From: Turritopsis dohrnii
Taxonomy: Eukaryota > Cnidaria > Hydrozoa > Anthoathecata > Oceaniidae
Reading direction: 5' to 3'
DNA length: 64,000 nucleotides
NCBI GenBank assembly: GCA_027922465.2
Contig: BQMF02000433.1
Coordinates: forward strand, 186,001 to 250,000
Shown one piece after another: positions 1 through 12,642 of this stretch. Within the stretch, counting starts at the first letter, position 1. Every line of letters starts with the position of its first letter. A program made the position numbers and the translations under genes. The notes under the pieces are model-generated. The model had not been told where the DNA came from. It saw only the letters and a list, made by a program, of their open reading frames with translations, and did not search any database.

Positions 1-1705
1 AACGACAATGATTTTGAAGCACAGCTTGAAATCTGAAATTTTGTCAACCATGCATTTTATTTTTGTACATGCTTTAGCTGTAAATCTTTCATTCAACAAA
101 TTTTATTCAATGCACTAATTTTTGGTGGATCTTTCCTTAAAAAGATTTTAAAAGACGTGTAATTGTATTTCTGTGTATTCAAGAAAGTAATATTACAAAT
201 TGTCATTCTTCGTGTTTTTTTTAACTGTCTAAACCTAGTCTGATGATCAAAAAAGCCTTTCTATATTTTTTCTTGTTTTTTTATGTAAACTTTGGCTATA
301 TTTAGATTTCTGCGAAAGCAAGAAATCTATTAAAACCGGCTTTGTTTTTCTTTTTTTCTGCTGTCCAAACCTAGCGGTTTTTGCGGAGTGTAGCTTTTTA
401 GCGGAACGGAGCTCATTTGGCAATATCAAATATTGTCATCAAATACTAACAGAGAGATGCATTTTCGGTTGCCGTAACTCGATGCAACCTCCTACAGGGT
501 GATACAAAAAGTGCGATTTGGCTCACTTACCTTTGATTTTCGGAAATTTTGCGTTAGATAATAATATGGATGATCAAGCCCATAAGTGTTCAGGGTATAG
601 CGTTTAGGCAAAATTGTCGATCTGTACGGTGGCGGTCAGAACAAAGTGGTTGCTTTTTTGAGTTAAGTAGACATTTTCCCCCGAGAAATGTCCGAATGCT
701 CCAAGGTTTGTTATGAATTTCCAACTGGGAAACTAGGAATACCTCCTATCCTTTACGATAACATTTTAAGTTAATGAGAATATTGCTTGTTGATACTTTG
801 GAAAATTTAAATTCAGATCAAAGCTTCTGAACGTGCATCTATGCTCACAAGCTGTGTATCTGTGAGGAATAAAAGATAAAGCTGATTTCTATCTTTTTAA
901 GCCATGTTTATTCAACTTCATGTTGTATTTTGATCCACCTAACTCTTTTTATTTCCACACACAACACAAAGCAAGACATAAAAGTCCAATGATGATGATA
1001 AAATCTAATGTAATGTTTATGTTTATGATGTGTGTGCAATGACACACGCACACCACTACTTTTTTTTTGTTGCTCCATAAAATTTTATTCATAATATAGG
1101 TCCTTTTAGAGATTTATATACCCTTTTTGAATTCTTATTGCAAGCTTATTGTTCATGGGAAATGATTTGCATGTTTCGTATATATGATAAACTTTATGCT
1201 GACAGGGAGAGAATGTGTGTGCAGAAAAAAATGGCTTTCGTATTTTCTGATGTCTAAATCACTGAGACATCAAAACAGTATGCATCATCATTCATGGAAT
1301 TTGTTTATTTAAAAGAGTACAATCGTAGTCACATTTTATGATCAAATTGGACTGCTTAACAACAAAAAATGTAAACAATATTATTGTAAAATATTCTCTG
1401 ATTTGGAATTCAATAAGTCAACTCCATTGTCCAGTGTCTGGGTGAAATTTTATAAATTCTAGAGAAATAACTGAAGGTAAAATAGCTAAGCTTACAAATT
1501 CTTTAATTGGATAAGGTAATTAAAAGAAAACAACAATGAAAAGCAAAAGAAACAAATCAGTTAATTTGTTTTTGTGTAATTGTTATTACTTTACATAATG
1601 CTACTATAATGCTATTATAATTATCTTGAACTGTGATCATTCTTTTGTAAACAGAAGAGTCAAATATATTTTACATGTTTTTTACATGTTCATTACATGT
1701 TTTTT
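1..1705. other. Gene-free AT-rich stretch
   Basis: I see no credible exon here. The sequence is AT-rich with frequent stops in all frames. The only recognisable content is a short block near 297-385 that matches the left edge of a repeat family seen again near 49550, and a run of ACATGTTTTTT-like short repeats at about 1672-1705 just before the tRNA-like module. Confidence 0.6.
297..385 (+). repeat. Fragment of dispersed repeat R1 (left edge)
   Basis: This block shares AGATTTCTGCGAAAGC, ACCGGCTTT and TCCAAACCTAGCGGTTTTT, in the same order and spacing, with 49550-49627, the left edge of repeat copy B. Similarity stops just after GCGGTTTTT, so it is an isolated fragment of that family. Confidence 0.55.
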
Positions 1706-1782
1706 GTGGCTTCCGTAGCACAGTTGGCTAGCACAGTGAGCTCATAACCGAAGGATCGGAGGTTCGAGCCCACCAAGATCTT
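1706..1782 (+). ncRNA. tRNA-like Pol III module (pseudo-tRNA or SINE head)
   Basis: An A-box-like TAGCACAGTTGGCTAGC (1717-1733) is followed about 30 nt later by a good B box, GGTTCGAGCCC, and then a TTTT run near 1779 that could end a Pol III transcript. The anticodon position reads CAT, as in tRNA-Met. The acceptor arms do not pair, the anticodon stem is poor and the T stem has an A-A mismatch, so this is not a working tRNA. A tRNA-derived SINE head or tRNA pseudogene fits best; no SINE body could be outlined. Confidence 0.45.
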
Positions 1783-1825
1783 TTATGTTGTTTTTTTTTT
1801 CGAATTTCAATCATATCATTAAGTA

Positions 1826-2945
1826 TTTCATGCTTCCAGCAGATTTTGCAGAAATCTTACTGCCCATAAGGGCATCTTGTTTTCTTTCTCTCCAAACCAA
1901 GCGATTTTTTTATCTGGAAATTCATTGGTTCATACAACCGCCATCTCAATGTTCATTGGTGCATAAAGCGCCACTATTACGAAAGGGTGCTAACTAACTT
2001 CAATAGCGCTAGTTTGTTGGTTTGAATTTTTGTCATGTGATCATCCGGGTATTTTTCGACTTAAAATTTGCACGCCGTTCGCATAATGGTAGGCTAACAG
2101 CATGACCGAAGAAACCCTAGTTTTCCAAAAGTTGATTGATCAATGTGGAATAAATTTCAAAGAAGATTTACACTTCCAAAACCGAAAGTAAAAGGTAGAA
2201 ATTTATAATTATCTTACAATGATTCTATTGTGTTCATTCTTTTTTAAAGACAAGTTCTCAATGTTTTATCAAAAAGAGTGTGTGAAAAAAAGAGACTAAT
2301 TCTTTTGTTTTTTGGAAAATGTCTGGGATTGTTTAAGCCTTTCTTAATACAAAAGATCGTTTGTTTCATGTGTGGGCTGTAATGCTTTATAAGCTCTGGA
2401 TACACACAGCTCAGCTCAGTTTCATCTTCAGCTCCAACAGCCAAGGATGTCTGTCTACTCTCTGCCTGCATCATTTGATTTTTGATGTTTCTCTATCTAT
2501 TTTAACATATTTACTTGTATAGTTTTTGACTGTATTATCAATGTCTGTAATTAGGAATGAGGACTTCCTATTTACGATAACAAATAGGAAACTTATCTTG
2601 AATGTCTGTAAGTTTTTTCTGCTTTCAGGTATGTTTACTAATTTTAGTTAATTTTAAGTTTGGATCACATATTTTCATAATCCAAATCTATGTTTACCAT
2701 TGGGAAATAAATGGAAGGATTAAATAGAAGGATTGACCGTATATATTGAAAGACATATGTAATCACTGTGATATCTGAAAGCATCTATATAAATTCAATG
2801 TTTTGTTGATGAAGTTTATTGGCAGTTGATGTAAGACTTTTGTGTCAGTTATGCTTTCCTACAATGGCCTTGGGTGTATGCGTAATTAACAATTTATTCC
2901 CACTTAAGCTGATTTTGCAGAAATCTTTCTGCCCGTAAGGGAATG
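1826..2945. repeat. Dispersed repeat R1, copy A
   Basis: About 1 kb here is collinear with 49550-50608, from CGATTTTTTTATCT through AAAGCGCCACTATTACG to CTTGGGTGTATG. Differences are scattered substitutions and small indels. A short segment (GATTTTGCAGAAATCTT, then CTGCCC.TAAGGG) occurs at both edges of this copy, near 1842 and 2918, as a terminal direct repeat. An open frame on the minus strand (2244-2474) is also open in copy B with mostly conservative changes. No transposase or reverse transcriptase motif is visible, so the class is unknown. Confidence 0.7.
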
Positions 2946-4222
2946 TTGTTTGGTTTGAATCAAAGTTTGAAGCGCAACTTTCTAATGGGTTTTCGCTTTC
3001 ATCTTATTTGTTGAAAGGTTGTTTTTTTTTCTTTTTGCTCCTACATAATTTCTTTAACATATCTTATTTTGATTATAAAATATCTATCCGTGTTTTCAGT
3101 TCACACATTTCTTTTGTTTGTAGCAAGTACTTTCTGATGTTATTTGTTAAGCCTATTTGCACTTTTTGAAAGGTATGTTAGCATCAGTGTGAATTATGCC
3201 TAAGAGATAACAAAAAGGACCACAATTTTGTTCACATTTTAATCTGTTTAAGTTTAGATTTATTTGGTTTGCATATTCCAAGTTGGTTTTGAAATACCGC
3301 CACCGCCACACTGCACCGTAAATCTTGTAGAAAATTCTCATAGTTTCGAACATGGGAAAATTGAACGTTTCATAATAATTTCGCTATTAGTTAGTTTCTC
3401 AATTTCCCGATAATTTTCCATCTCGGAAATTGTTATCTCGTATTTGCCGATAGTTTCCAGTTTTGAAATTCATGCTGTCGACAAGCATAATAATGGCAGC
3501 TCTAAAGCGAATACATGTTGTTTTTTTATCTTAATCTGTGAAATTTTGTGAATATTTTATAACTTATAATATACAGCTAGATTATAATTCCCTTCGTTCT
3601 ATGATATGTTCAGGTATGAAATATAGAAAGTTAAGAGTTTAGAAGTGTTAATGGTTACAAATGATGTGAATTGATATCAACAAAAGATATACTTTTATTT
3701 CCTTTAACCTAATACGTGTTTAGTTAAAACACAGTTATGGGTATGCTGAATAACTAAAGAACAAAAGAGTTGTTTATTGTTATGCATTAGCCAAGGAGAA
3801 GTCATTTGAACAGGTTCCTCTCAGGCAAGTTAAAAAATAAAAATGCGTTATCGTTGGCTGTTACCAAAAAATCCAAAACATGTAATGAGATACTGTACAT
3901 GTTAATTTTAGCTGCAATCTGTAGCTATACATTCAATTTCTGTCATTAAGTTTGTGTTCTTTTATGATTATTTTGTGTGGCAGCTTGAGAGAAAATCGTA
4001 ATAAAATATAATACTGATCAGAAATTTATCAGTAATACTCAGTAATACTGAAAAATAATCAGTAATCAGTAATATTGATGGTTACTGATAATTTATTTTT
4101 CGCACTTTAGGAATATAATAGTTTTTGATGCATATATAATTATATATTTCCAATAAAACATAGGTTTTAGACATGTATCATTGCTATGAGCTAGACGTTT
4201 TTTGAAAAGTCATAATCATAAA
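2946..4222. other. Gene-free stretch with a short CAGTAATA minisatellite
   Basis: No supported gene. Around 4010-4085 there is a degenerate array of CAGTAATA(C/T)TGA-like units. The rest is AT-rich with no recognisable element ends. Confidence 0.5.
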
Positions 4223-4390
4223 ATGGCTGAAAATTTCCTTGATAGCATCTATGAGGAAATTTTACAGAAGAAAAATGTCCTTCCTGTTAATAAAATCACC
4301 CCCTGTAAAATAATTATTTCGATAATTGACAAGTTCTTGAAACACATTGACTGTGACATGCCTGGTTGTCAACCGAAATCTGTTCTATAG
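4223..4390 (+). CDS. Small unknown open frame
   Basis: This is a 55-codon frame opening at ATG after a run of A's (AAAATGG context) and ending in TAG. The product begins MAENFLDSIYEEILQ and contains three cysteines near its C-terminus (PCK, DCDMPGC). I do not recognise a family. It could be a first exon or a chance frame; no good donor was found inside it. Very uncertain. Confidence 0.18.
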   Translation: MAENFLDSIYEEILQKKNVLPVNKITPCKIIISIIDKFLKHIDCDMPGCQPKSVL

Positions 4391-5590
4391 ATTAGCGGAA
4401 TAAATGAAGAATGAAAAGGTTTTTTATTGTTGCATGTTATGAGTTAGCCGGTGAAGGAGGATGTGATTTGAAGCTAAAAATGGCTTCCCAGATGTGAGTA
4501 TTTTCATTTGTAGGAGTTGTGAGAAGCTCAAAAATGTATAATGGCTGGCTGTTTCCAAGGGAATCTAAGCTCTCACCTGCATAATACTGCTCTGCTTATA
4601 CTCACTCATGTCTGACGTATTTATAATGTTCTTATTATTAGTTTGCTGCATAAGAATTCAAAGGCTCACTGCAGTTAGTAAAGTGTACACAGTTCAATGA
4701 GGTTGATGTTAGACTCCAATCTTTAACTAACCGTATTCTCTCTAATTAGCGCCCTTTCCAATAAGCGCCACTCCCTATTGTTTATACACTTAATGTTTTT
4801 ATTTTCAAGAGTGGTGTTGCGGCATAAGCAGTGACTGACTTAGAGAGGTGACATGTTAATTAGGTGAAATGTGTGTCAACTACAGGATGTGAAAAAACAT
4901 ATTGTCTCTCCGATAGGAAACGTAGGGAGTCGTGGTGTTGTGTTAGTGTAGGGATTATGGTGTACTATAAGTGCATAGTAGAGTAATGCATTGTACTGTT
5001 CTGGTGTCTTTGTCAGTGTTTATTTTGTTTAAAGTGTTCAGTGTGACGCACAAGGTTGATGTGTTGTTTGTTAGTAAATTAGAAACTATTATATTGTTTT
5101 AGTAAATTAGAAACCAGAAACATGCGATGAAATGAGAGATGTCTTTCATAGTATGTACAAAGGTGTATTAAAAAAACGTGTGTATGAATTTGCCAAGACA
5201 CAAGCAGAATTGTTGGTCCTTCAATTATTATGTTTTAGTTATGCAGATATGAGACTAGTGTTGTGTTGTCATTGGTAATGTGTGTGGTGGCATTGAAAGA
5301 TAAGTGGTGTTTTGTTTATCAAGATGTTTGTTGTGGATTTTTTCTATATATATATTTGTTTGTATTCATAATGCATATGTTGCTGCCTTTGTCACTCTTT
5401 TTTATGGTGATGTTGGTGTTGTATTTTAGTTGATTGAGTGCATGTTGTTCTTCATGACTGAGATTTTGTCGTGGTTGTTGTTATTGTTGTTGAGTGTGTG
5501 TTGTTAATTCGTTTAAAGTTTCATTAATCTTTTGGAAGTAAGTGTGTAAGTGAGTTTCATTCTTTCGGCGCTGTTATTTTTGTCTTGGTT
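4391..5590. other. Gene-free, G/T-rich stretch with a repeat scrap
   Basis: No gene is supported. At about 4735-4785 is a scrap reading TCTAATTAGCGCCC and AATAAGCGCCACTCCC, resembling fragments of a widely dispersed metazoan DNA transposon end (resemblance from memory only). From 4850 to 5560 the + strand is rich in TGT/GTT triplets, with no open frame of note. Confidence 0.4.
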
Positions 5591-5654
5591 GTGAAAGTAG
5601 CATTGTGTGTTAATGCATCTTTTCAGTGAAAGTAGCATTGTGTGTTAATGCATC
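5591..5654 (+). repeat. 29 bp direct duplication abutting the CACTG element
   Basis: A 29-base sequence, starting GTGAAAGTAGCATTG, occurs exactly at 5591-5619 and again at 5626-5654, separated by 6 bases. The second copy runs straight into the CACTGAC terminus of the next element. Confidence 0.8.
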
Positions 5655-7811
5655 ACTGACAATTTTAATAGAGTCAATATAAGAACTCTAAGGGAGTCAT
5701 TTCAGAGTGCCTGTGGCGACTCCTTTTGCGAGTCATTTTGACTCCCTTACAAGTATCTTTTTTTACTCCCTTTAGCTTCTCATTACCATGAATGACTCCC
5801 TTTCAGTTCTCAGAAATGACGATATTTGTGACTCTCCAAAGGGAGTCATTTGAAAATGACTCTCTTACGATTCTCATTTCGTGATTCCCGTTTGAGTATC
5901 ATTTTGAATTAACGCTCAAACAAGAGTCATTTTTTGATCACCTTAAGAGCTTCAATCCGCTATGAGTCCCTTCAGAGCATCATTGCGCTGATATCACATG
6001 ACGCCCTTCTGGGCATAATGTGTTAATATTAAATGATTCCCATTCTAGTATCATAATATTGAGGCACTTCTCAACGCTTAGTCATCTTGCTGATCTTGCC
6101 CCCGGATTTCATGGTGATCTCAATATAATTAAGAAAACAATGCCATTTACTTGAAATCATGTATTGATCTTTTCATCTAAACACTATGAATATATACATA
6201 CAAAAACATTCATGAAAACGCAAATAGCTTATACACAAACTTGGATATTTCATAACAATAAATATTTTTTGCGTGTTTTTTAATTTCTACGATATACAAT
6301 ATTTCTTTTTTATGCATTATAATTCGATTGTCTCCCCCACTTTTCAACAAAAGGTAGACTGAGAATGAAGAAAAACCACGAAGAAAGTTCACGGCGCTAA
6401 TTTGTGTTAATTAATATTTCATTCAAGATGAATACCAATTTTGTCTCGAAAATAGTGAGAATACAAAGAAACACAAAGAAAAATTGAATTTTGGATTGCA
6501 GATTAAATAAGATGACTTTTCAAAAATTACGTCACATACAGCCGAATAATGACGTTTACAAATGAAACTATACCAATAATACAGTGCGAACTCAAAAAAC
6601 TGATCATCAACATCTTCATCATCACTGCTACCACCAGCAAGATTATTGTCACTTGCATTGATATCCAAAAGTCACTTCAAGTCTTGATGTTGATCTTTGG
6701 TGTTTTTGCACAGCTCTTTTGATTTTTGAATTTTCATACACATCCAGAAATATTGCATTGAATAGCGAAGCTGCCCTGTATTGCATGAAAGTTCGAAAAA
6801 TATTGCACGAGCCATTTATAATTGACTGTTTTATAAGAGCAATCAAATTGACAGGAAAATTTCATAATAAGAATCTAAAGAAAAAGTAGTATGCTGTAAA
6901 AAGTAAAGCTGTCACAAGTAATCAAAATATAGTAGCTAATTATTCAAAATCATTTAGCTTTTCCCCAATACTTTCATTTGAAGTTTATGGCTGATAAAGA
7001 AAAACACTGTACTTATAACATATTTAGTTACTGTCTGCATAGCCGACCGTGTGTTGTGGGCATCATCAGTGTTTTGTTGTTCTTTAAAAGAAATTTAAGG
7101 AGTAAGCAAGCTAACTTATCATATAGAATATTAATATCCGATTATTTAAGAACAAGAAAACAAACGAAAGAAACTGTCAGTCACACGGACACATTCAGTT
7201 TCGTCAAGAAAGGAATCCAAGAATAGTACAACTACATACCTCCTTATATGAAATATGTATATGTAACCAATGAAACCAGTGAAGTTAATAAATTAGCTAT
7301 AGATGTTTTTTTTATTCAATGCGATCGTACGGTCGCATTAAATAAGTTTACAATTTTTGTGGTTATATAGGGAAATATCTATACAAAAGAATAATTATTT
7401 AGTAAAAAGCAAAGAAAGTACCGTTAAGAGTTAATAACCGTATCTTTATTGTTTAAAGGTGTAAAATCTTTTATACCGTTATGTGACATCTGAGCCTCTC
7501 ATTAAGAATTGCTTACGTAAAATTTTTTAAAACGTGCGAACAAGTGGCTTTGTTTTTCGATTTGACTCTCCGACGAGCATCAAAATGACTCCCTTAAAGA
7601 GCCATTTAACTTACCTCACTTATGATCACTTAAAGGAGTCAAATTGATTCCCTTCAAGGTGGTCATTTTAAGGAAATTGAAATTGACACCCCTTAAAAGC
7701 AAAATGACTCTCTTAAGATGCTCTCTGTATCATCTGATTTACTCCCTTAGGTTATCATTGTTCAATGACTCCCTTTCAGGAGTCGCAATGACTCCGCTAA
7801 AACTGTCAGTG
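5654..7811 (+). mobile_element. Non-autonomous CACTG-ended DNA element, copy 1 (left arm of 4.4 kb palindrome)
   Basis: The element starts CACTGACAATTTT and ends AAAACTGTCAGTG, so it has about 13 bp terminal inverted repeats. Both ends carry subterminal clusters of short near-palindromic units built on GAGTCA (for example AAGGGAGTCATTTTGACTCC): about 450 bp on the left and 250 bp on the right. CACTR ends with repetitive subterminal regions are typical of the CACTA/Mirage/Chapaev group; assignment to it is inference, as no transposase is present. No clear target duplication is visible. Compared with copy 2 it lacks about 110 bp (equivalent to 9075-9190). Confidence 0.75.
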
Positions 7812-7833
7812 ATCTTTTCAAAGAATGTATGTT

Positions 7834-10074
7834 CACTGACAGTTTTACCGGAGTCATTGCGACTCCTCAGAGGGAGTCATTGAACAATGATAACCTAAGA
7901 GAGTAAATCAGATGATACAGAGAGCATCTTAAGGGAGTCATTTTGCTTTTAAGGGGTGTCAATTTCAATTTCTATAAAATGACCACCTTGAAGGGAATCA
8001 ATTTGACTCCTTTAAGTGATCATAAATGATGTAAGTTAAATGGCTCTTTAAGGGAATCACTTTGACGCTCGTTAGAGAGTCAAATCGAAAAACAAAGCCA
8101 CTGTTTCGCACGTTTTAAAAAATTTTACGTAAGCAATTCTTTAAATGAGAGTCTCAGATGTCACATAACGGTATAAAAGATTTTACACCTTTAAACAATA
8201 AAGATACGTTTATTAACTCTTTCTTTGCATTTTACTAAATAATTATTCTTTTGTATAGATATTTCCCTGTATAATTCACAAAAATTGTAAACTTATTTAA
8301 TACGACCGTACGATCGCATTGAATAAAAAAAAACACCTATAATTTATCAACTTCACTGGTTCACTGGTTTCATTGGTAACATATACATATTTCATATTAG
8401 GAGGTTTGTAGTTGTACTATTCTTGGATTCATTTCTTGACGAAATTGAATGTGTCCATGTGACTGACAGTTTCTTTCGTTTGTTTCCTTGTTCTTAAATA
8501 ATCGGCTATTATTATTCTATATGATAAGTTAGCTTGCTTACTGCTCAAATTTCTTTTAAAGAACAACAAAACAACATTGATGATGGCGCACAAAACACGG
8601 TCGGCTATGCAGACAGTAACTAAATGTTATAAGTACGCTGTTTTTCCTTTATCAGCCATAGACTTCAAAGTATTTGGGGAAAAACTAAATGATTTTGAAT
8701 GATTAGCTACTATATTTTGGTTACTTGTGACAGCTTTAATTTTTACAGTATATTACTTTTTCTTTAGATTCTTATTATGAAATTTTCCTGTCAATTTGAT
8801 TGCTTTTATAAAACAGTCAATTACAAATGGCTCGTGCGACATTCTTAGAACTTTCATGCAATGCAGGGCAATTTCGCTATTCAATGCAATTCTTCTGGAT
8901 GTGTATTGAAATTCAAAAATCAAAAGAGCTGTACAAAAACATCAAAGTTTAACATAAAGGCTTAGTTCAGAGAATGATACACTCGAAGTGACTTTTAGAT
9001 ATCAATGCAAATGACAACAATCTTGCTGGTGATAGCGGTGATGATGAAGATGTTGATGATCAGTTTTTTGAGCCGCACTGTTCCATGAATGATGATGATG
9101 GTGTAGCAAATGTTTTAATTGAACTAAGAGAAATGCATGATATTACTCAAAGTGCATTTTTTTTATTTGTAATCAAATTATTGTTATTGTTATAGTTTGT
9201 AAACGTCATTATTCGGCTCTATGTGACGTAATTTTTGAAAAGTTTTATCTTATTTAATCTGCAATCCAAAATTCAACTTTTCTTTGTGTTTGTATTTTCA
9301 CTATTTTCGACAGAATTGGTATTCATTATGAGTGAAATATTAATTAACACAAATTAGCGCCGTGAAAAACTTTCTTCTTGGTTTTTCTTCATTCTTGGTC
9401 TACCTTTTATTGAAAAGTGGGGGAAGCAATCGAATTATACTATATAAAAAAGAAACATTGTATATCGTAGAAATTAAAAAACACTCAAAAAATATTTATT
9501 GTTTTAAAATATCCAAGTTTATATATAAGCTATTTGCGTTTTCATAAATGTTTTTGTATGTATATATTCAGAGTGTTTTATATGAAAAGATCAATACATG
9601 ATTTCAAGTAAATGGCATTGTTTTCTTAATTATCTTGAGATCACCATGAAATCCGGGGGCAAGATCAGAAAGATGACGAGCGTTGAGAATATTATAATAC
9701 TGGAATGGGAGTCATTTAATATTAACACATTATGCCCAGAAGGGCGTCATTTGATATCAACGCAATGATGCTCTGAAGGGACTCATAGCGGATTGACGCT
9801 CTTAAGGTGATAAAAAAATGGCTCTTGCTTAAGCATTAATTCAAAATGATACTCAAACGGGAGTCACGAAATAAGAATCGTAAGAGAGTCATTTTGAAAC
9901 GACTCCATTTGGAGAGTCACAAATATCGCCATTTTTGAGGAGTAATGAGAAGCTAAAGGGAGTAAAAAAAGATACTTGTAAGGGAGTCAAAATGACTCGC
10001 AAAAGGAGTCGCCACAGGCACTCTGAAATGACTCCCTTAGAATTCTCATATCGACTCTCGAAAAATTGTCAGTG
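7834..10074 (-). mobile_element. Non-autonomous CACTG-ended DNA element, copy 2 (right arm, inverted)
   Basis: It starts CACTGACAGTTTT at 7834, just 22 bp after copy 1 ends, and finishes AATTGTCAGTG at 10074. The whole sequence is the reverse complement of copy 1 with roughly ten percent divergence by eye and several indels. The two copies therefore form one imperfect inverted repeat centred near 7822. The same GAGTCA-type subterminal clusters are present. The arms differ at many scattered sites, so this is not a mis-assembled mirror of one copy. Confidence 0.75.
8998..9175 (+). pseudogene. Possible captured coding fragment inside copy 2
   Basis: This short frame reads DINANDNNLAGDSGDDEDV, then DDQFFEPHCSMNDDDG and LIELREMHD. 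The acidic start is also present in copy 1 on the opposite strand (6668-6595), where the second half is deleted. The acidic run and the LREMHD-like end look protein-coding, but I cannot assign a family. It may be a transduplicated exon or part of a lost element gene. Confidence 0.25.
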
Positions 10075-11536
10075 TAATATAAAGTGTAAATATAAAGTGC
10101 TCCAAATAATAGAAACAAAGCAATCTGAAGTTGCGATCTTAGCGACAACAGCAGATATTATTGGATGTTTCAGCATGACATAGCCTGAAAAATTTAATGT
10201 GTTGTTATAAAGCGTCCAAAAAAAAATTTGTTAAACTTCATTGTAAACACTGGCTGAAAGATGAAACTTTTTATAAGTTATCAAAAACAATTGATCATTC
10301 GAAAGTTATGTCTTCGCTAAAACAAATATTGAAATACAACTAAAAAGCCGACAACCTATTTGCAAATAAATACTAAAAAAACAAATGGAGAAAATATCAG
10401 TGCAATCAGAATTCTTTTGTAAAGCTCAATATCTAACAAATGAAAAAAAGGAACCACTATTAACTGAAAATACCTTTAATCCATAAGTTAAAGATTTAAC
10501 ACTATTTATGCTAATTGAGCAAAACGAAATTAGACCTAGTAAAACAAACATCTTTTACGACACGTTTCAATAACGTCTTTGCCAGGTTTTTTTAAAAAAA
10601 CTTTTTTTAGGAAACATCTCAAAGACGTCTTTGAAGGCCTTTATATAAAAGGTCTTTAAAAGGGAATCAAACCTTCAGATAAAATTTGGTAAATTCATTA
10701 AAAAATATCAAATTTATAAAAATAAAACTTGTTTGAGACTAAAAATAATCTTCCTTTTCTTCGTAATTCGTCATAATTGAACCAAAAATCATTTGCGCTG
10801 AGGTACAAGGCAGAAACCGTAGTCACGTGATATGTCGTGTATTGCGCTCAAGTTATGCTCAATCATAGAGAAGTGATAAGGATGGCAAACAGTGAAACAG
10901 AATATCACCAAAGATATCTGATACTACTGACGTGGAAGATGAAGTAATTAAGAGCTTAGGGTGCTGTTTAAACAAATCCGTTTGAAGTTGATTGAATGTA
11001 AATACTGTCAGAAGAATGCAACTCCTTCAAATGAACAACAGGATAACATTCAGTGTATCACTTCACATCCAGACTTCAAAACACTTTGAACAGAATGGTT
11101 TTGGAAAGGACCGTAACAAGATATCGACGCTGTCATCAAAATTTCAAACATTTGTCTATATACGTAAGTAAACCATAAATAATGCATTTTTAAATATTTT
11201 CGCATCTTCATTTTATTGCATGTCTGTCTTTATATCTTGTCGTTCCTCCAAAAGCATTAAAATAAATAAACAAATATGAATTTCTTATAAAGCCTAGTCT
11301 ATTTAATCTCTAGTCTATAAAATCTTCTGCAGGAACACAAATTTTTCACAAAAATCAATAAAAACCGTAAAACTCGCAAAAAAAAAAACGTAAACTGTTG
11401 AAAATACTATCAAAAAGAGCGCGAACATCGAATTTATTATCTGGTGAAGTTTTGTTGCGTAACGACAACTCTTGAACAAATACGAACGAAAAAACACACG
11501 AAAACATCAAACGTGAGCCAAAACAACGTGTTGGCT
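10075..11536. other. Gene-free stretch; probable 5' flank and UTR of LINE 1
   Basis: No gene before the LINE ORF1 start at 11537. At about 10548-10690 is a block with repeated GACGTCTTT and AAAGGTCTTT units ending AAAAGGGAATCAAACC. Its inner edge is roughly the inverse of the block at 20927-21066 (GGTTGATTCCCCTT). The LINE 5' boundary cannot be placed exactly. Confidence 0.5.
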
Positions 11537-12642
11537 ATGGAAAGTGAAGAAACCAATGAACAATGCACACAAAAGAAGTGTAGTGGAAAAAACATTCAAC
11601 ACACGCTAACTTGCTTTGATTGCAAACGAAAAGTGCACTATAAATGTACAATGCTCCCCGCATACCAGCTGGAGTGTTTCATCACGAAGAAAGGACGCAG
11701 GTTTACGTGTGTAAATTGTGTGGATATCGGTGAAGAGTTATTAAAAATTATGTCAGGATACGATCTCGATCAATCCTTTGAAGTAGAGCAATTAACGCAG
11801 GCACTAAAAGACATAACATTGGAGAACAGCAATACGAAGAACGATAACGAAGCCTTGCGCTCTAAACAAAAGAAGTTCAGTGATCTGATGAAAATTGAAG
11901 TGGTGGCGGTGAAGAAGTACAAGGGCACAATCAGAAATTTGAAAGAAGAAATTAAAAAATGCGGACAACAAATCAGCGAGCACGAAAGAAACGAATCAAA
12001 GCTGCAGCAAGAGCTCCAAGACCTTAAGAATAACGTTAAAGAACAGGCAAGCTACGAAGACAACAACACGATTTTGGACAGCCTTGAAAAGAAGTTTAAG
12101 GAGTTCGAAGCTGCGCTTCTACATTCTGTTAAAGAAAATAATCTTACCATAGAACGAAAGCTTAATCTAGCAGCTGGAACGAAGCCGTCTTTCGCCGAAG
12201 CAACCTTAAGCAACCTGCAACCTTATCATACATGGCGTCGTCGAGCAGGAAACAGAAAGGAAACCCTTGAAAGCCTACGACACAGATTACGTTGTTAATT
12301 TTATTAACGCTGTCGGCTCATCAGCAAATTTTAAGTCTATCTCACGGCACGGAAAGAAGGAGGGAGGGAAAACAAGACCATTAAAGGTTGTTCTCAACAC
12401 CGAAATGGCGAAGAAAGAAATACTGGGCAGTTTGTGAAGTCTGAAAGGCCAAGAAACCTACAAGGGAATAAGCGTGACAGAAGATTACACCATTTCCGAA
12501 CGCTTCGTAATTAAAGCCAAGGAGCTTAACCAAAAAGAACCAAGTGACTCCCGTTTTGAATGGAAGGATCGGGGTACTCCAAAAAACGGGCTCCAGGTGA
12601 AGAAGTTCAGAAAGAGAAACATTCCTCATCTTCCCCAACGTT
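11537..12642 (+). pseudogene. LINE 1 ORF1 protein (zinc finger, coiled coil, RNA-binding C-terminus), broken
   Basis: ORF1 proteins of this kind bind the element RNA. From the ATG at 11537 the frame encodes a PHD-like cysteine/histidine finger (CSGKN, LTCFDCKRKVHYKC, FTCVNC; about residues 13-60). A long charged coiled coil follows (about 80-225). Near 12230 the reading frame shifts. The C-terminal part continues in another frame with IIHGVVEQE-like, RPLKVVLNTEMAKKEILGSL and FEWKDRGTPKNGLQVKKF, hallmarks of LINE ORF1 C-terminal domains. A TGA at about 12438 falls inside that part. The first frame alone stops at 12298. An ordinary host PHD gene is unlikely, because the LINE endonuclease follows directly. 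Confidence 0.8.

Noticed and set aside
2080..2125. tRNA-like A box in repeat R1 (GTATAATGGTAGACTATC-type)
   Set aside because: No B box or cloverleaf follows at tRNA spacing in either R1 copy.
5654..10074. Assembly artefact (mirror duplication of one sequence)
   Set aside because: The two arms differ at many scattered positions and by a roughly 110 bp indel, so they are two genuine copies.
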